From assembly GCA_036384495.1 (NCBI GenBank), contig DASVMD010000002.1, forward strand, positions 1 through 23,399: DNA of 23,399 bases, read 5' to 3'. Source of the stretch: JAQGHB01 sp036384495. GTDB taxonomy: Bacteria; Patescibacteriota; Saccharimonadia; Saccharimonadales; UBA4665. The translations under genes and the position numbers were made by a program. Shown here piece after piece: positions 1 through 6,561 of this stretch; within the stretch, counting starts at the first letter, position 1; each line of letters opens with the position of its first letter. The notes beneath the pieces were generated by a model, which did not search any database, was not told the DNA's origin, and saw nothing but the letters and a program-made list of their open reading frames with translations.

Positions 1-265
1 TCTTTTTCCAGCCGTTGGCTTCCCATGGCAGCGACCACTTGGTAATCACGTTGATCCAGAATTCACTATCGGTAAAGATTTCGCACTCCGCGCCATCAGC
101 GTCTTTGAGCGCCGCAATAATCGCAAAGCCTTCCATACGGATATTGGTGGTTTCGCCGCCGCCCGGCTCGCCGCCGAGTACCGCCGGTTTCATGTCTTTG
201 ATCACGGCAAAGCCGCCCGCGCCGGGGTTTGGTTCGCAGCTGCCATCGGTGTAGTACGTAATCAT
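1..265 (-). CDS. rnhA: RNase HI, 3' end cut off by window edge
   Basis: Ribonuclease HI hydrolyses the RNA strand of RNA-DNA hybrids, such as R-loops and primer remnants, in the cytoplasm. The 88 residues visible start MITYYTDGSCEPNPGAGG, the typical first strand and glycine loop of the fold. Three of the four catalytic acids are in view: D7 in TDGS, E45 in NIRMEGFA and D66 in FTDSEF, matching E. coli D10, E48 and D70. The sequence then reaches the NGWKK segment, and the fourth acid lies beyond the left edge. The ATG at 263-265 is chosen because family similarity begins there; no Shine-Dalgarno (SD) sequence is evident. The gene follows the RBBP9-like hydrolase on the same strand after 23 bases. 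Identification is firm; the full length is unknown. Confidence 0.93.
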   Translation of the reverse strand, partial: MITYYTDGSCEPNPGAGGFAVIKDMKPAVLGGEPGGGETTNIRMEGFAIIAALKDADGAECEIFTDSEFWINVITKWSLPWEANGWKK

Positions 266-278
266 GCAGCTTATATGG

Positions 279-291
279 TAGCACAGTGCTA
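279..291. repeat. 13-bp palindrome between hydrolase and rnhA
   Basis: TAGCAC-A-GTGCTA is a perfect inverted repeat with a single central base. It overlaps the hydrolase stop codon and lies just upstream of rnhA. The same AGCAC...GTGCT arms recur at 867-878, in the promoter region of the hydrolase. It could be an operator or simply a small hairpin; only the recurrence makes it notable. Confidence 0.4.
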
Positions 292-855
292 GCGGAGGCA
301 CTCTTTGAGGAGTTCCGGGAACTCATCGGTTTTCATGCTTTTGCGAGTAAAGTGCCCAGCGTTTTCGAATTCGACGTATTTGTAATTGTTGAGTTTAGCT
401 TGCAAAACTTTGATTGAGCTTTGGATTTCGGGCGCGTCACTCGTGGAGTGGAAAATTGTGAGGCCAGCGGTGCGATCGGCGATGTCGGAATCAATTTCGA
501 AATCAAACAGCGGCCAATCGTCTTTCTCGACATCGATCCACGGCGCCACCAGCACCACTTTGCCAACTTTTATCTGCGGATTTTCGCTGAGCCAGCGCAC
601 CAGTGCCCCGCCACCGCAGCTATGACCCACCAAGATGGTTTCTGGCGCGAGTTCAAAGCGTTCGATTTCACGCTGCCAGTTTTCGTACTTGGGCGCGTAC
701 GGTTCTAAAATTTCCGGCGTTTGGGCGTGCACGCCATTTATGAGCAGCTGTTTTTGCAGCCACGGGAACCAATGGCAATTCGACTCGCTTGGCTTTTCCG
801 GATCAAAAAACTCTTTTTTAGATGGTCGGCCGTGCAGTAAAATGGCATTTTTCAT
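289..855 (-). CDS. RBBP9/YdeN-family alpha/beta serine hydrolase
   Basis: The protein (188 aa) is a small cytosolic alpha/beta hydrolase of the RBBP9 (YdeN) type. The N-terminal strand and oxyanion region read NAILLHGRP. The nucleophile elbow is GHSCGGG with S79, and the rest of the triad is D140 in FHSTSD and H168 in NAGHF. The length fits the family, which has no lid domain. Its natural substrate is unknown: related proteins hydrolyse small esters, and some are called serine hydrolases without a defined role. The ATG at 853-855 lies six bases downstream of a TATGAT box. It is divergent from the Mrr-like nuclease and precedes rnhA by 23 bases, so the two may be co-transcribed. Fold and triad are clear; function is not. 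Confidence 0.85.
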   Translation of the reverse strand: MKNAILLHGRPSKKEFFDPEKPSESNCHWFPWLQKQLLINGVHAQTPEILEPYAPKYENWQREIERFELAPETILVGHSCGGGALVRWLSENPQIKVGKVVLVAPWIDVEKDDWPLFDFEIDSDIADRTAGLTIFHSTSDAPEIQSSIKVLQAKLNNYKYVEFENAGHFTRKSMKTDEFPELLKECLR

Positions 856-861
856 CTTATA

Positions 862-867
862 ATCATA
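862..867 (-). promoter_or_regulatory. -10 box for the RBBP9-like hydrolase
   Basis: TATGAT (minus strand) is separated from the ATG by the six bases TATAAG, so transcription would begin at or next to the start codon. No good -35 is seen. The box lies in the 44-base gap shared with the divergent nuclease gene. Confidence 0.45.
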
Positions 868-878
868 GCACCAGTGCT
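867..878. repeat. inverted repeat in the divergent promoter region
   Basis: AGCAC-CA-GTGCT lies between the two divergent -10 boxes (862-867 and 888-893). It has the same arms as the palindrome at 279-291. Its position would let a bound dimeric repressor block both promoters. This is inference from position and recurrence only. Confidence 0.35.
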
Positions 879-887
879 CGTCTTATA

Positions 888-893
888 TATAAT
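888..893 (+). promoter_or_regulatory. -10 box for the Mrr-like nuclease
   Basis: A perfect TATAAT is followed by six bases (TAAGTT) and then the ATG at 900. No SD fits in that space, so the mRNA is predicted to be leaderless. The -35 position holds only a weak match (ATAGCA). Confidence 0.55.
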
Positions 894-899
894 TAAGTT

Positions 900-1478
900 A
901 TGTCTCGAAAACACCGCCGCCGTAAGTCAGCTCCGAATGAGGCATTAGTGATCGTATTGCTAGCGTTTTTGGCCGTGCCGATTGTAGCTGGCACAAACGG
1001 CTCATGGTCGAGCCGGACAGTACTGGCAATTCTGCTGATTATTTTAGCTGTCGGCTTAGCGGCACTCACCTTCGCTTTTTATCTAGCCGACAAGCGACGC
1101 CAGGCACTGCGTCTGCTCGACATGGCCCACGTCGACATCATGACCGGCTTGGAATTCGAGCGCTGGTGCGGCGAGCAATTGCGCCAGCGTGGCTACAAAG
1201 TCACCTTTACGCCGATCAATGACTACGGCGTCGATATCGTGGCCCGCCGCGATGGCGTCCGTACCGCCGTACAGGTCAAGCGCTACAAGCGCGCGCTCGA
1301 TCAAAAACCGGTGCGCGAAGCCGTGGCCGGCATGCTGCAGTACAAGTGCACACGTTCCATGGTTATCACGAATAGCTACTTCACTGCTGCAGCCAAAGTT
1401 CTGGCTCACACCAATAACTGCGAGCTTATTGACCGCGAAAAATTAGCACAGTGGCTTGCCCAGCGCTCAAAAAGCTAG
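900..1478 (+). CDS. membrane-anchored Mrr-type restriction endonuclease-like protein
   Basis: This 192-aa protein has a basic N-terminus (SRKHRRRKS) and two predicted membrane helices at about 15-31 and 41-62. A cytoplasmic Mrr_cat-type PD-(D/E)xK nuclease domain follows at about 80-190. The catalytic core is visible as GVD with D112, then QVKRY with Q125 and K127; E86 in GLEFERW fits the helix-1 acid of the family. Mrr-family nucleases cleave modified or foreign DNA, but membrane-tethered single-domain versions have no settled role. No methyltransferase or specificity subunit is nearby, so this is not part of a classical restriction-modification operon. Its 3' end overlaps convergent glyQS by 12 bases. 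DNA repair, defence, or processing of imported DNA are all possible. Confidence 0.82.
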   Translation: MSRKHRRRKSAPNEALVIVLLAFLAVPIVAGTNGSWSSRTVLAILLIILAVGLAALTFAFYLADKRRQALRLLDMAHVDIMTGLEFERWCGEQLRQRGYKVTFTPINDYGVDIVARRDGVRTAVQVKRYKRALDQKPVREAVAGMLQYKCTRSMVITNSYFTAAAKVLAHTNNCELIDREKLAQWLAQRSKS

Positions 1479-2840
1479 CTTATCTTTAAGTGATTCGATT
1501 TTTACGCGTTCTTGTTCGGTTGTATCTCGGTTGCGGACCGTAACAGAGTCATCTTCAAGTGAGTCAAAGTCGATGACCACGCAGTACGGCGTACCGATCT
1601 CGTCCTGACGGCGGTAGCGTTTGCCGATGTTGCCGTTGTCGTCCCACATAACCGCGCCGAATTCTTTTTTGAGCATTCGGTACACTTCGTTTGCTTTCGC
1701 CACAAGCTCACCCTTGTTTTTGAGCAGCGGCGAAACCGCGACTTTGACTGGCGCCAGGTGCTTGGGCAGCTTGAGGTAAGCACGCTTTTCGCCATTAACT
1801 TCGTCTTCTGTATAAGCGGCGCTCAGTACGGCCATAATTGCCCGCTCCAAGCCAAACGACGGCTCAATCACATGCGGTACAAACGGCGCGCCACCGTCTT
1901 TCGGACGGTATTCCATATTCTTACCAGATACGCGTTGGATGTTCTGTAAATCAAAATCGGTGCGATACGCGAGGCCCAAAAGCTCTTCTCGGCCAATCGG
2001 AAAGTCAAATTCAAAGTCGATAGTGCGTTTGCTGTAGTGGGCGCGGTCGCTTTCCGGAACCTCTAATTCGTGCACGGATTCTTTTGGCAGGCCAAGGGAT
2101 TCGGTCCATTCCCACACCATCTTGCGCCAAGCTTCAAAGGCTTCTTCCCACTGATCAGGATGCACAAAATACTCAATTTCCATTTGCTCAAATTCGCGTG
2201 AGCGAAACACGAAATCGCGCGGACTAATTTCGTTACGAAAGGCCTTACCCTGCTGAGCCAAACCAAACGGCATGTCCGGATAAAAGCTATCGACAACGTT
2301 CTTGTAATTGGTAAAAATACCCTGGGCTGTCTCTGGACGCAGATATGAAATGCTTTCTATTGGATACGAAACTGCATCGACATCATTTTTTTTACCATCG
2401 CCATGGACGATCTCTTTTATATCCTGCAGCGGCCAACTGATTGGCCCTACATGCGTCTTGAACATCATATTGAACTGGCGCGGCTCGCCAAAAGTATCTT
2501 TTTGGCCGCAATGCGGGCACTTGCTGATATCGATTTTATCGGCTCGAAAACGTGATTTACAGTTCGAACATTCCACCAAAGGATCGGTAAACGTATCAAC
2601 GTGCCCGCTAGCCTGCCAGACTTTCTGGTTCATAAGGATTGCAGCGTCGACGCCGAGCATGTCATCGCGGTCTTCGACAAACATCTTCCACCACAACTGC
2701 ATCACATTACGTTTTAAGGCGACGCCGAGGGGTCCGTAGTCCCAGGTGCCGGCCAGGCCACCGTAGATTTCGCTACCCTGGTAAATAAACCCGCGCCGCT
2801 TGCACAGGCTGACAATTGTTTCGAGTGATACGTCGCTCAT
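1467..2840 (-). CDS. glyQS: glycyl-tRNA synthetase, homodimeric class II type
   Basis: It charges tRNA-Gly with glycine using ATP, in the cytoplasm. The 457-aa chain is the single-chain alpha2 (eukaryote/Thermus-like) form, not the bacterial alpha/beta form. Visible landmarks are the N-terminal GTWDYGPLGVALKRN and a zinc knuckle with C91, C94, C108 and C111. Motif 2 is around FRNEISPRDFVFR (201-213) and motif 3 is PSFGLERAI. The C-terminal anticodon-binding domain includes GNIGKRYRRQDEIGTPYCV. It is somewhat shorter than the roughly 500-residue Thermus enzyme. The ATG at 2838-2840 is preceded by a TATAAT at ten bases. The stop codon is TGA, and the last 12 bases overlap the convergent nuclease gene. 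Identification is secure. Confidence 0.97.
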   Translation of the reverse strand: MSDVSLETIVSLCKRRGFIYQGSEIYGGLAGTWDYGPLGVALKRNVMQLWWKMFVEDRDDMLGVDAAILMNQKVWQASGHVDTFTDPLVECSNCKSRFRADKIDISKCPHCGQKDTFGEPRQFNMMFKTHVGPISWPLQDIKEIVHGDGKKNDVDAVSYPIESISYLRPETAQGIFTNYKNVVDSFYPDMPFGLAQQGKAFRNEISPRDFVFRSREFEQMEIEYFVHPDQWEEAFEAWRKMVWEWTESLGLPKESVHELEVPESDRAHYSKRTIDFEFDFPIGREELLGLAYRTDFDLQNIQRVSGKNMEYRPKDGGAPFVPHVIEPSFGLERAIMAVLSAAYTEDEVNGEKRAYLKLPKHLAPVKVAVSPLLKNKGELVAKANEVYRMLKKEFGAVMWDDNGNIGKRYRRQDEIGTPYCVVIDFDSLEDDSVTVRNRDTTEQERVKIESLKDKLAF

Positions 2841-2850
2841 AAGTACCTCG

Positions 2851-2856
2851 ATTATA
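2851..2856 (-). promoter_or_regulatory. -10 box for glyQS
   Basis: A perfect TATAAT on the minus strand ends ten bases before the glyQS start codon. This predicts a 5' leader of only a few nucleotides. The -35 position (TAGGCG) is a poor match. Confidence 0.5.
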
Positions 2857-2892
2857 CCCGAAACAGCTTCAAACGCCTACCCCTGTAAAATA

Positions 2893-2920
2893 AAATAGCC
2901 TGCACTGAGGCAGACTATTT
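2893..2920 (-). terminator. intrinsic terminator after the 103-aa unknown gene
   Basis: On the minus strand, AAATAG and CTATTT pair, followed after one mismatch by an inner CTGC/GCAG stem and a six-base loop. The hairpin is followed by the T-rich TTTATTTTA tract. It lies 17 bases past the stop of the gene ending at 2938 and insulates glyQS from it. Confidence 0.65.
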
Positions 2921-2937
2921 ATAAGAAGACAACCTAA

Positions 2938-3249
2938 CTAGGCGTGAGGTATTTCGTGAGGAGCCACGCTTACCGGAACCTGAACCGCTGGCTCTTCTGG
3001 CATACGGGGAACAATTTGATGCTCACCTGTAACATGCTCTACAGCTTCCCTGCCCGCAAGACGGGCAGCCTCTCGATGAATAGTACCGTTGACTGCTGCA
3101 TGATCTTTTAGCTGATCGGCTTTTATTACAGCAAACTCATCAGTTTCCTGATTGCGCTTTTGGCGCGCGGCAGCCAGTACTGGCGCGTCTTCTTCACGTA
3201 GCTCGGCAGCTGCTGCTTGATATTTTTCTAATGGATTTCGTAGCTTCAT
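2938..3249 (-). CDS. small charged protein of unknown function
   Basis: I do not recognise this 103-aa protein. It is soluble, with no membrane segment or signal peptide. The N-terminal two-thirds is rich in Ala, Glu, Lys and Arg and should form a long helix (EKYQAAAAELREED onward). The C-terminal quarter is proline-, valine- and histidine-rich and looks unstructured. It is likely real because it has a TTGACA promoter (3283-3311), an AAGGA SD five bases from the ATG and a good intrinsic terminator (2893-2920). It therefore forms its own transcription unit between glyQS and recO. A role as a lineage-specific, independently regulated small protein is inference. Confidence 0.7.
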   Translation of the reverse strand: MKLRNPLEKYQAAAAELREEDAPVLAAARQKRNQETDEFAVIKADQLKDHAAVNGTIHREAARLAGREAVEHVTGEHQIVPRMPEEPAVQVPVSVAPHEIPHA

Positions 3250-3282
3250 ACCAATCCTTTTTATGTAGTTTATACTGCTTAC

Positions 3283-3311
3283 AGACTACCATAACATCAT
3301 GCTTATGTCAA
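3283..3311 (-). promoter_or_regulatory. sigma70-type promoter with extended -10
   Basis: A perfect TTGACA (3306-3311), a 17-base spacer and TAGTCT (3283-3288) lie upstream of the 103-aa gene; TGG just before the -10 gives an extended -10. The spacer carries GCATGAT next to the -35, a motif also seen at the promoters near 12015 and 17900. Confidence 0.6.
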
Positions 3312-3340
3312 TAGATGCGTTCCGGAGTCAACCGAAATTT

Positions 3341-4036
3341 TTATAGACGAATGTAGGTAGATGTCATAGTACGAACCAGTGGCGTAACAGTGGTGACATG
3401 CTCTAAAAGTCCCTGCACGCGGTGTAACGACAGCAGCGGATTTTCGCTAAACAGCAGGCGCAAGGTTTTAATATGATCGGCTGTAAAGCTACCCTCCGGA
3501 TGCGTGTGGAAGCCCATGGCTTCGAAATCAAAGATATAAGCAGCCTCAAGCTTTAGAGCTTTGCCGGCGGCATCGGTTTGCAAATTGGGCGTATGGCCGG
3601 CCTGGCGCAGTAGTTGCGCCTGGAGCCAGGAGCGGATCAGTTCCAGGTCAATCGAGGCGTCATCGAGCGCTGTAAAAGCTTGCTCCAGCAGATGATAATA
3701 TTCAGACTCCGGCTCGTCTTCGATGGCCCGGTCCAACATTTTGATCAGATCGTAGCCCAGCTGCACGCGGTCGATATTTTTGGCGATGTTGCCGTAGTGC
3801 TTGAGCAAGCGCGTGCTGATCAGCGTGCCCAGGTCGCCGCGCCCCTTTACAAACGTAATGTCGGTGGTGCTAAACAGCTCGATGCCACCGGCCAACTTGC
3901 TCTTGCTGCGACGGACGCCGCGGGCCATGAGCCGCAGCTTGCCTTTATCGGGCGTCAGCAGCGTTAAAATGCGATCGGCCTCGCCGTAATTGGTGCGGTG
4001 CAGCACGATCGCTTGGGTGACTTGCTGATTGTTCAT
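3341..4036 (-). CDS. recO: recombination mediator RecO
   Basis: RecO anneals single strands and works with RecR to load RecA on SSB-coated DNA in RecF-pathway repair. The 231-aa protein has the expected N-terminal OB-fold (QAIVLHRTNYGEADRILTLL, then KGKLRLMARGVRRSKSKLAG). The C-terminal helical domain begins near residue 90. The CxxC zinc finger found in many RecO proteins (Deinococcus, Bacillus) is absent; the visible protein has no cysteines, which is also true of some other families. The ATG overlaps the stop of the receiver gene as ATGA at 4033-4036, so translation is probably coupled to the pseudo-receiver. Family assignment is confident; dependence on the upstream pair is inferred. Confidence 0.92.
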   Translation of the reverse strand: MNNQQVTQAIVLHRTNYGEADRILTLLTPDKGKLRLMARGVRRSKSKLAGGIELFSTTDITFVKGRGDLGTLISTRLLKHYGNIAKNIDRVQLGYDLIKMLDRAIEDEPESEYYHLLEQAFTALDDASIDLELIRSWLQAQLLRQAGHTPNLQTDAAGKALKLEAAYIFDFEAMGFHTHPEGSFTADHIKTLRLLFSENPLLSLHRVQGLLEHVTTVTPLVRTMTSTYIRL

Positions 4037-4419
4037 ACGCTGGCCGGCTGTAGCGCGGCAACCGCTTTTTTAAGCTTGGCGAGCGAGGTGTGCGGCTTGT
4101 ATAAATATTGCTTGACTCCGAGCTCGTGTCGCAGCAGCTCCCAATTATCGCTGAATTCGCCAGGCGGCACATGCGTATGGACGATAATCGGCACCGCGCG
4201 CCAATCAGTGTACGAACGAAACTCATACAAAAACTCGATGCCGGAATGTTCGATGAGCTGGAGTTCCACAATAACGACATCCGGGCGAGCGTCATCAGCC
4301 GCCATAACGGCCGCCTGGGCACTAGCGCAAGCCACCACCTGGTGCCCTGCCGCGCTCAAAGCCTGCACATAAGTTTGAGCCAGCAATCGATCCGGTTCCA
4401 GCAAAAGAATCCGCGCCAT
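4033..4419 (-). CDS. degenerate receiver-domain protein (phospho-Asp replaced by Glu)
   Basis: This single CheY-like receiver domain of 128 aa has no output domain. The fold is clear: ARILLLEPDRLLAQTY for beta1-alpha1, PDVVIVELQL for beta3, PIIVHTH for beta4 with T82, and YLYKP for beta5 with conserved K108. At the phosphorylation position, beta3 reads VIVELQL, so E52 replaces the usual Asp. The acid pair at the end of beta1 is E-P-D instead of D-D. Glu here often mimics a constantly active state, so classical phosphotransfer should be impossible. It lies two bases after the degenerate kinase gene and overlaps recO by four bases. An adaptor or constitutive effector role is inference. Confidence 0.85.
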   Translation of the reverse strand: MARILLLEPDRLLAQTYVQALSAAGHQVVACASAQAAVMAADDARPDVVIVELQLIEHSGIEFLYEFRSYTDWRAVPIIVHTHVPPGEFSDNWELLRHELGVKQYLYKPHTSLAKLKKAVAALQPASV

Positions 4420-4421
4420 AG

Positions 4422-5105
4422 TTACACCAACTGGAGCTGATTAGTTGGAGGCAGCACCGTCCCCAGCCCATATAATCGATGATGGCGCGAAGCCTTAAGG
4501 CTGAGCTGCATGGCTTGCAAAATAGCATCGGCCACAAAAATGCCGGCACCGCTGGTATGCGTGAAATTCATTAATGGCTGACGAGCAGCCCGTAATTTGC
4601 GCCCATTTTGCAGCGCTTGGTTAGTGAGGCGATCGGTTGCGGCATACAGCCCAGCCACAATGCCGTAGCGGCTGCGATGCGTGGCCAATTGCAGTTTGAG
4701 CTGTGGCGTCTCCAGCGCCGGCAAAGCCTCAATAAGCGCCGCGCCTAGGCTCACCAAGGCCGCCTGCAGCCCTTGCTTGTGCGCCATCACCGGCTCATAG
4801 CGACCGGCAATGCTCAGTTCGAGCTCCACACCGTAATTTTTTGCCAGGCTATCGAGCTGCTGACCCGTATCATAGAGTACCGAAGACACCGACACCGGCT
4901 CCATATCAAATTGATGCGGCTCCATGCTCAAGCGAACGCCCAAAACATAGTTATCGAGCAAACGTAGGGCTGTGTCGGCGGTGGCCTGCATGCTGCGTAG
5001 ATCCGTGGACCCGCTCAACTGCCCAAGTTCCGCCTGACGCGCAATCTGAATCAATGGAAGTTTAAGTTCTTCCGCGATGTTGAGCAATAACTGTTGCGAC
5101 ACCAA
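4422..5105 (-). CDS. histidine-kinase-like protein lacking the phosphoacceptor His
   Basis: About 227 aa resembling a soluble histidine kinase core (HisKA plus HATPase). The dimerisation helix NIAEELKLPLIQI aligns without gaps to the usual N-x-S-H-E-L-R-x-P-L-x-x-I, with Glu (E12 here) in place of the histidine. The ATPase half is also degraded: the N-box has no paired Asn (ALVSLGAALIEAL), no DxGxG is found, and only a G2-like SGAGIFVADAI and a closing GLGTVLPP remain. There is no sensor domain or membrane segment. Start: reading upstream gives a TTG at 5147, but that stretch contains a TATACT box (5130-5135). The TTG at 5103-5105, eight bases after AGAGGGG, is a better start; GTG at 5102 is an alternative. 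It heads a tight run with the receiver gene and recO. Confidence 0.75.
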   Translation of the reverse strand: MVSQQLLLNIAEELKLPLIQIARQAELGQLSGSTDLRSMQATADTALRLLDNYVLGVRLSMEPHQFDMEPVSVSSVLYDTGQQLDSLAKNYGVELELSIAGRYEPVMAHKQGLQAALVSLGAALIEALPALETPQLKLQLATHRSRYGIVAGLYAATDRLTNQALQNGRKLRAARQPLMNFTHTSGAGIFVADAILQAMQLSLKASRHHRLYGLGTVLPPTNQLQLV

Positions 5106-5129
5106 TACGTTGTCCCCTCTTATGAGCTC

Positions 5130-5135
5130 AGTATA
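5130..5135 (-). promoter_or_regulatory. putative -10 box for the pseudokinase/receiver/recO run
   Basis: TATACT on the minus strand lies 24 bases upstream of the chosen TTG start. It would give a leader of roughly 17 nucleotides containing an AGAGGGG SD. The -35 region is weak, so read-through from the upstream genes remains possible. Confidence 0.4.
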
Positions 5136-5165
5136 GCGCCTGGCCAACGTTTTTACAGCCCCGTT

Positions 5166-5837
5166 TTATGGCGAAAATGTAAAATTCGGTAAGATATAGG
5201 TGTTAAAATCGTTGTTAAATTGAGAGCCTTCGGTCCAGATCTTAACTGTTTGTGCACGGAGCGGCACAATTATTACGCTGCCTGACTTTTTGTCGGTCAA
5301 TTTGCCGGAAACTTCTGAGCCGTTAATATTTGGTAGTTTTGGCAAACTATACGGTTTTACGGTAACGTCACCCGCCGCTTGCTTGTCGCTAAATGCACCG
5401 AGAACGTCGGTATATGGCTTATTAACCACCTGAAAACGAGTTGCAAATACCGATGTTTCACTACTGATAGACGGTACGGCGCCCGGGTACATGTATCCGT
5501 CAACCAGTACGTCATCTGCTAGCTTACCTGATTCATCGGCGTATACACTCCAAGTTTTTGGATACAATATCGATAAGCTGCCATAGGCCTCAGAACCTTT
5601 ATAGGACGCGAGCGGCTGCTTGATAAGCTCGTTATATTCTTTGGCCTTAACGGCGTCTTCTTGCTGCTTGGCAGTCACGACTGCGGCGGCGATTTTTTGG
5701 TCGGTGTTATTTTTATAATCTTGTTTACCACTGTAGGCCCATACACCAAATACCACAGCGCCAATTAATAAGAGAACGGTCAGGACCAATGAAACAACAA
5801 CGCCGCTGATTGCCCCATCCTGGTTATGTTTGATCAT
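5166..5837 (-). CDS. membrane-anchored extracytoplasmic protein, unknown function
   Basis: I cannot name this 223-aa protein. After the short N-terminus MIKHNQDGAISG comes one hydrophobic helix (about residues 10-35). A charged stalk (about 36-70, QDYKNNTDQKIAAAVV...) and an outside globular domain follow. That domain contains LSILYPKTWSVYADE, a pattern reminiscent of PsbP-like or lipoprotein beta-sheet domains. An ATG at 5879 overlaps the upstream methyltransferase stop as ATGA and would add 14 residues. I prefer the ATG at 5835-5837 because the helix then has a normal position, but coupling leaves the longer form open. A weak TACCAT box lies six bases before 5837. It is probably an envelope protein facing outward. 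Confidence 0.7.
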   Translation of the reverse strand: MIKHNQDGAISGVVVSLVLTVLLLIGAVVFGVWAYSGKQDYKNNTDQKIAAAVVTAKQQEDAVKAKEYNELIKQPLASYKGSEAYGSLSILYPKTWSVYADESGKLADDVLVDGYMYPGAVPSISSETSVFATRFQVVNKPYTDVLGAFSDKQAAGDVTVKPYSLPKLPNINGSEVSGKLTDKKSGSVIIVPLRAQTVKIWTEGSQFNNDFNTYILPNFTFSP

Positions 5838-5875
5838 ACGGCTATGGTAGCGAAGTTTGCGGCCGCTGACAAGTA

Positions 5876-6364
5876 TCATGTGTAGTCGTAGCGCATTACG
5901 CCGTCTTTTTGAGCTGCCGGCTTGCGGCCGCTGATTGTAAACGCAAAGCTTACCAATTTGACCGGCTTATGCTTATATTGTATAACTTTTTTATTCAATT
6001 TTGACATGTAGCGCGGCAATAAAAATACGAAGATTGCTTGCGCTTGGGGCCAGTCTTTTTTCCAGAAGTCACCCCATATAATCTGGACGTTTTTGCGGTA
6101 GCGACGAGTACGCAGCCAAGCCACAATCACAAGGAGCGGATTAAGCTCATACCCGACCACAGTGATGCCTTTTTGAGCGGCGGCCACCAGCACTTTGCCG
6201 TCGCCGCAGCCCAGCTCCAAAAGCGTGTCACCCGGTTGCAGCTCGGCCAACTCCAGCGCCGCCCTAACCTGTGGCCCCAGCGTCGGCAAATACGGCGCCC
6301 CGAACAGCAGCACACCCGCAAAACAGATCAGCAATACCAATAAAACGGCGCTCAGCCAAATCAT
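5876..6364 (-). CDS. membrane-anchored FAM173-like SAM methyltransferase
   Basis: This 162-aa class I SAM-dependent methyltransferase has one N-terminal membrane helix (residues 2-22). Next comes GAPYLPTLGPQVRAAL, then motif I LLELGCGDGKV (48-58), the acidic post-I loop GYELNP (71-76), IIWGDFWKKD (95-104) and IFVFLLPRYM (111-120). This order, including the anchor, matches the FAM173/ATPSCKMT group, whose eukaryotic members methylate lysine in membrane proteins such as the ATP synthase c subunit. The substrate in this organism is unknown. The start overlaps xseB's end (6361-6364) and its TGA overlaps a possible start of the next gene, so it is embedded in the xse operon. Methyltransferase is sure; the FAM173 link is likely. 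Confidence 0.8.
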   Translation of the reverse strand: MIWLSAVLLVLLICFAGVLLFGAPYLPTLGPQVRAALELAELQPGDTLLELGCGDGKVLVAAAQKGITVVGYELNPLLVIVAWLRTRRYRKNVQIIWGDFWKKDWPQAQAIFVFLLPRYMSKLNKKVIQYKHKPVKLVSFAFTISGRKPAAQKDGVMRYDYT

Positions 6365-6561
6365 GACTTATCAAAACTGGATTTCAGCTCGCGCACCGTG
6401 TTCTCGGCCGATTTGAGCTTGCTCTCCAGTTGCTTTACCAGCTCTAGCCCACGTTCGTAGCGCTTGAGCGCCAGATCGACGTCTAGATCATCTTGTTGGA
6501 TTTCCGTCATAATGCGGTCGAGTTCATTTTTGAGTTCTTCGTAATTTGCTTCTTTAGTCAT
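6361..6561 (-). CDS. xseB: exodeoxyribonuclease VII small subunit
   Basis: XseB is the small helical subunit that binds several-fold to XseA to form exonuclease VII, which degrades single-stranded DNA to short oligonucleotides. The 66-aa protein begins MTKEANYEELKNELDRIM. It continues with the characteristic LDVDLALKRYERGLELVKQLESKL helix-turn-helix pattern, broken here after DLDVD. I chose the ATG at 6559-6561 over an upstream one at 6609 because GGAG lies six bases before it and the family N-terminus starts there. It overlaps the xseA end by eight bases, a standard xseA-xseB coupling. Confidence 0.93.
   Translation of the reverse strand: MTKEANYEELKNELDRIMTEIQQDDLDVDLALKRYERGLELVKQLESKLKSAENTVRELKSSFDKS

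Noticed and set aside
5106..5147. Longer pseudokinase starting at TTG 5147
   Set aside because: The added 14 codons contain a TATACT box, and the later TTG has an AGAGGGG SD at good spacing. Not fully excluded.
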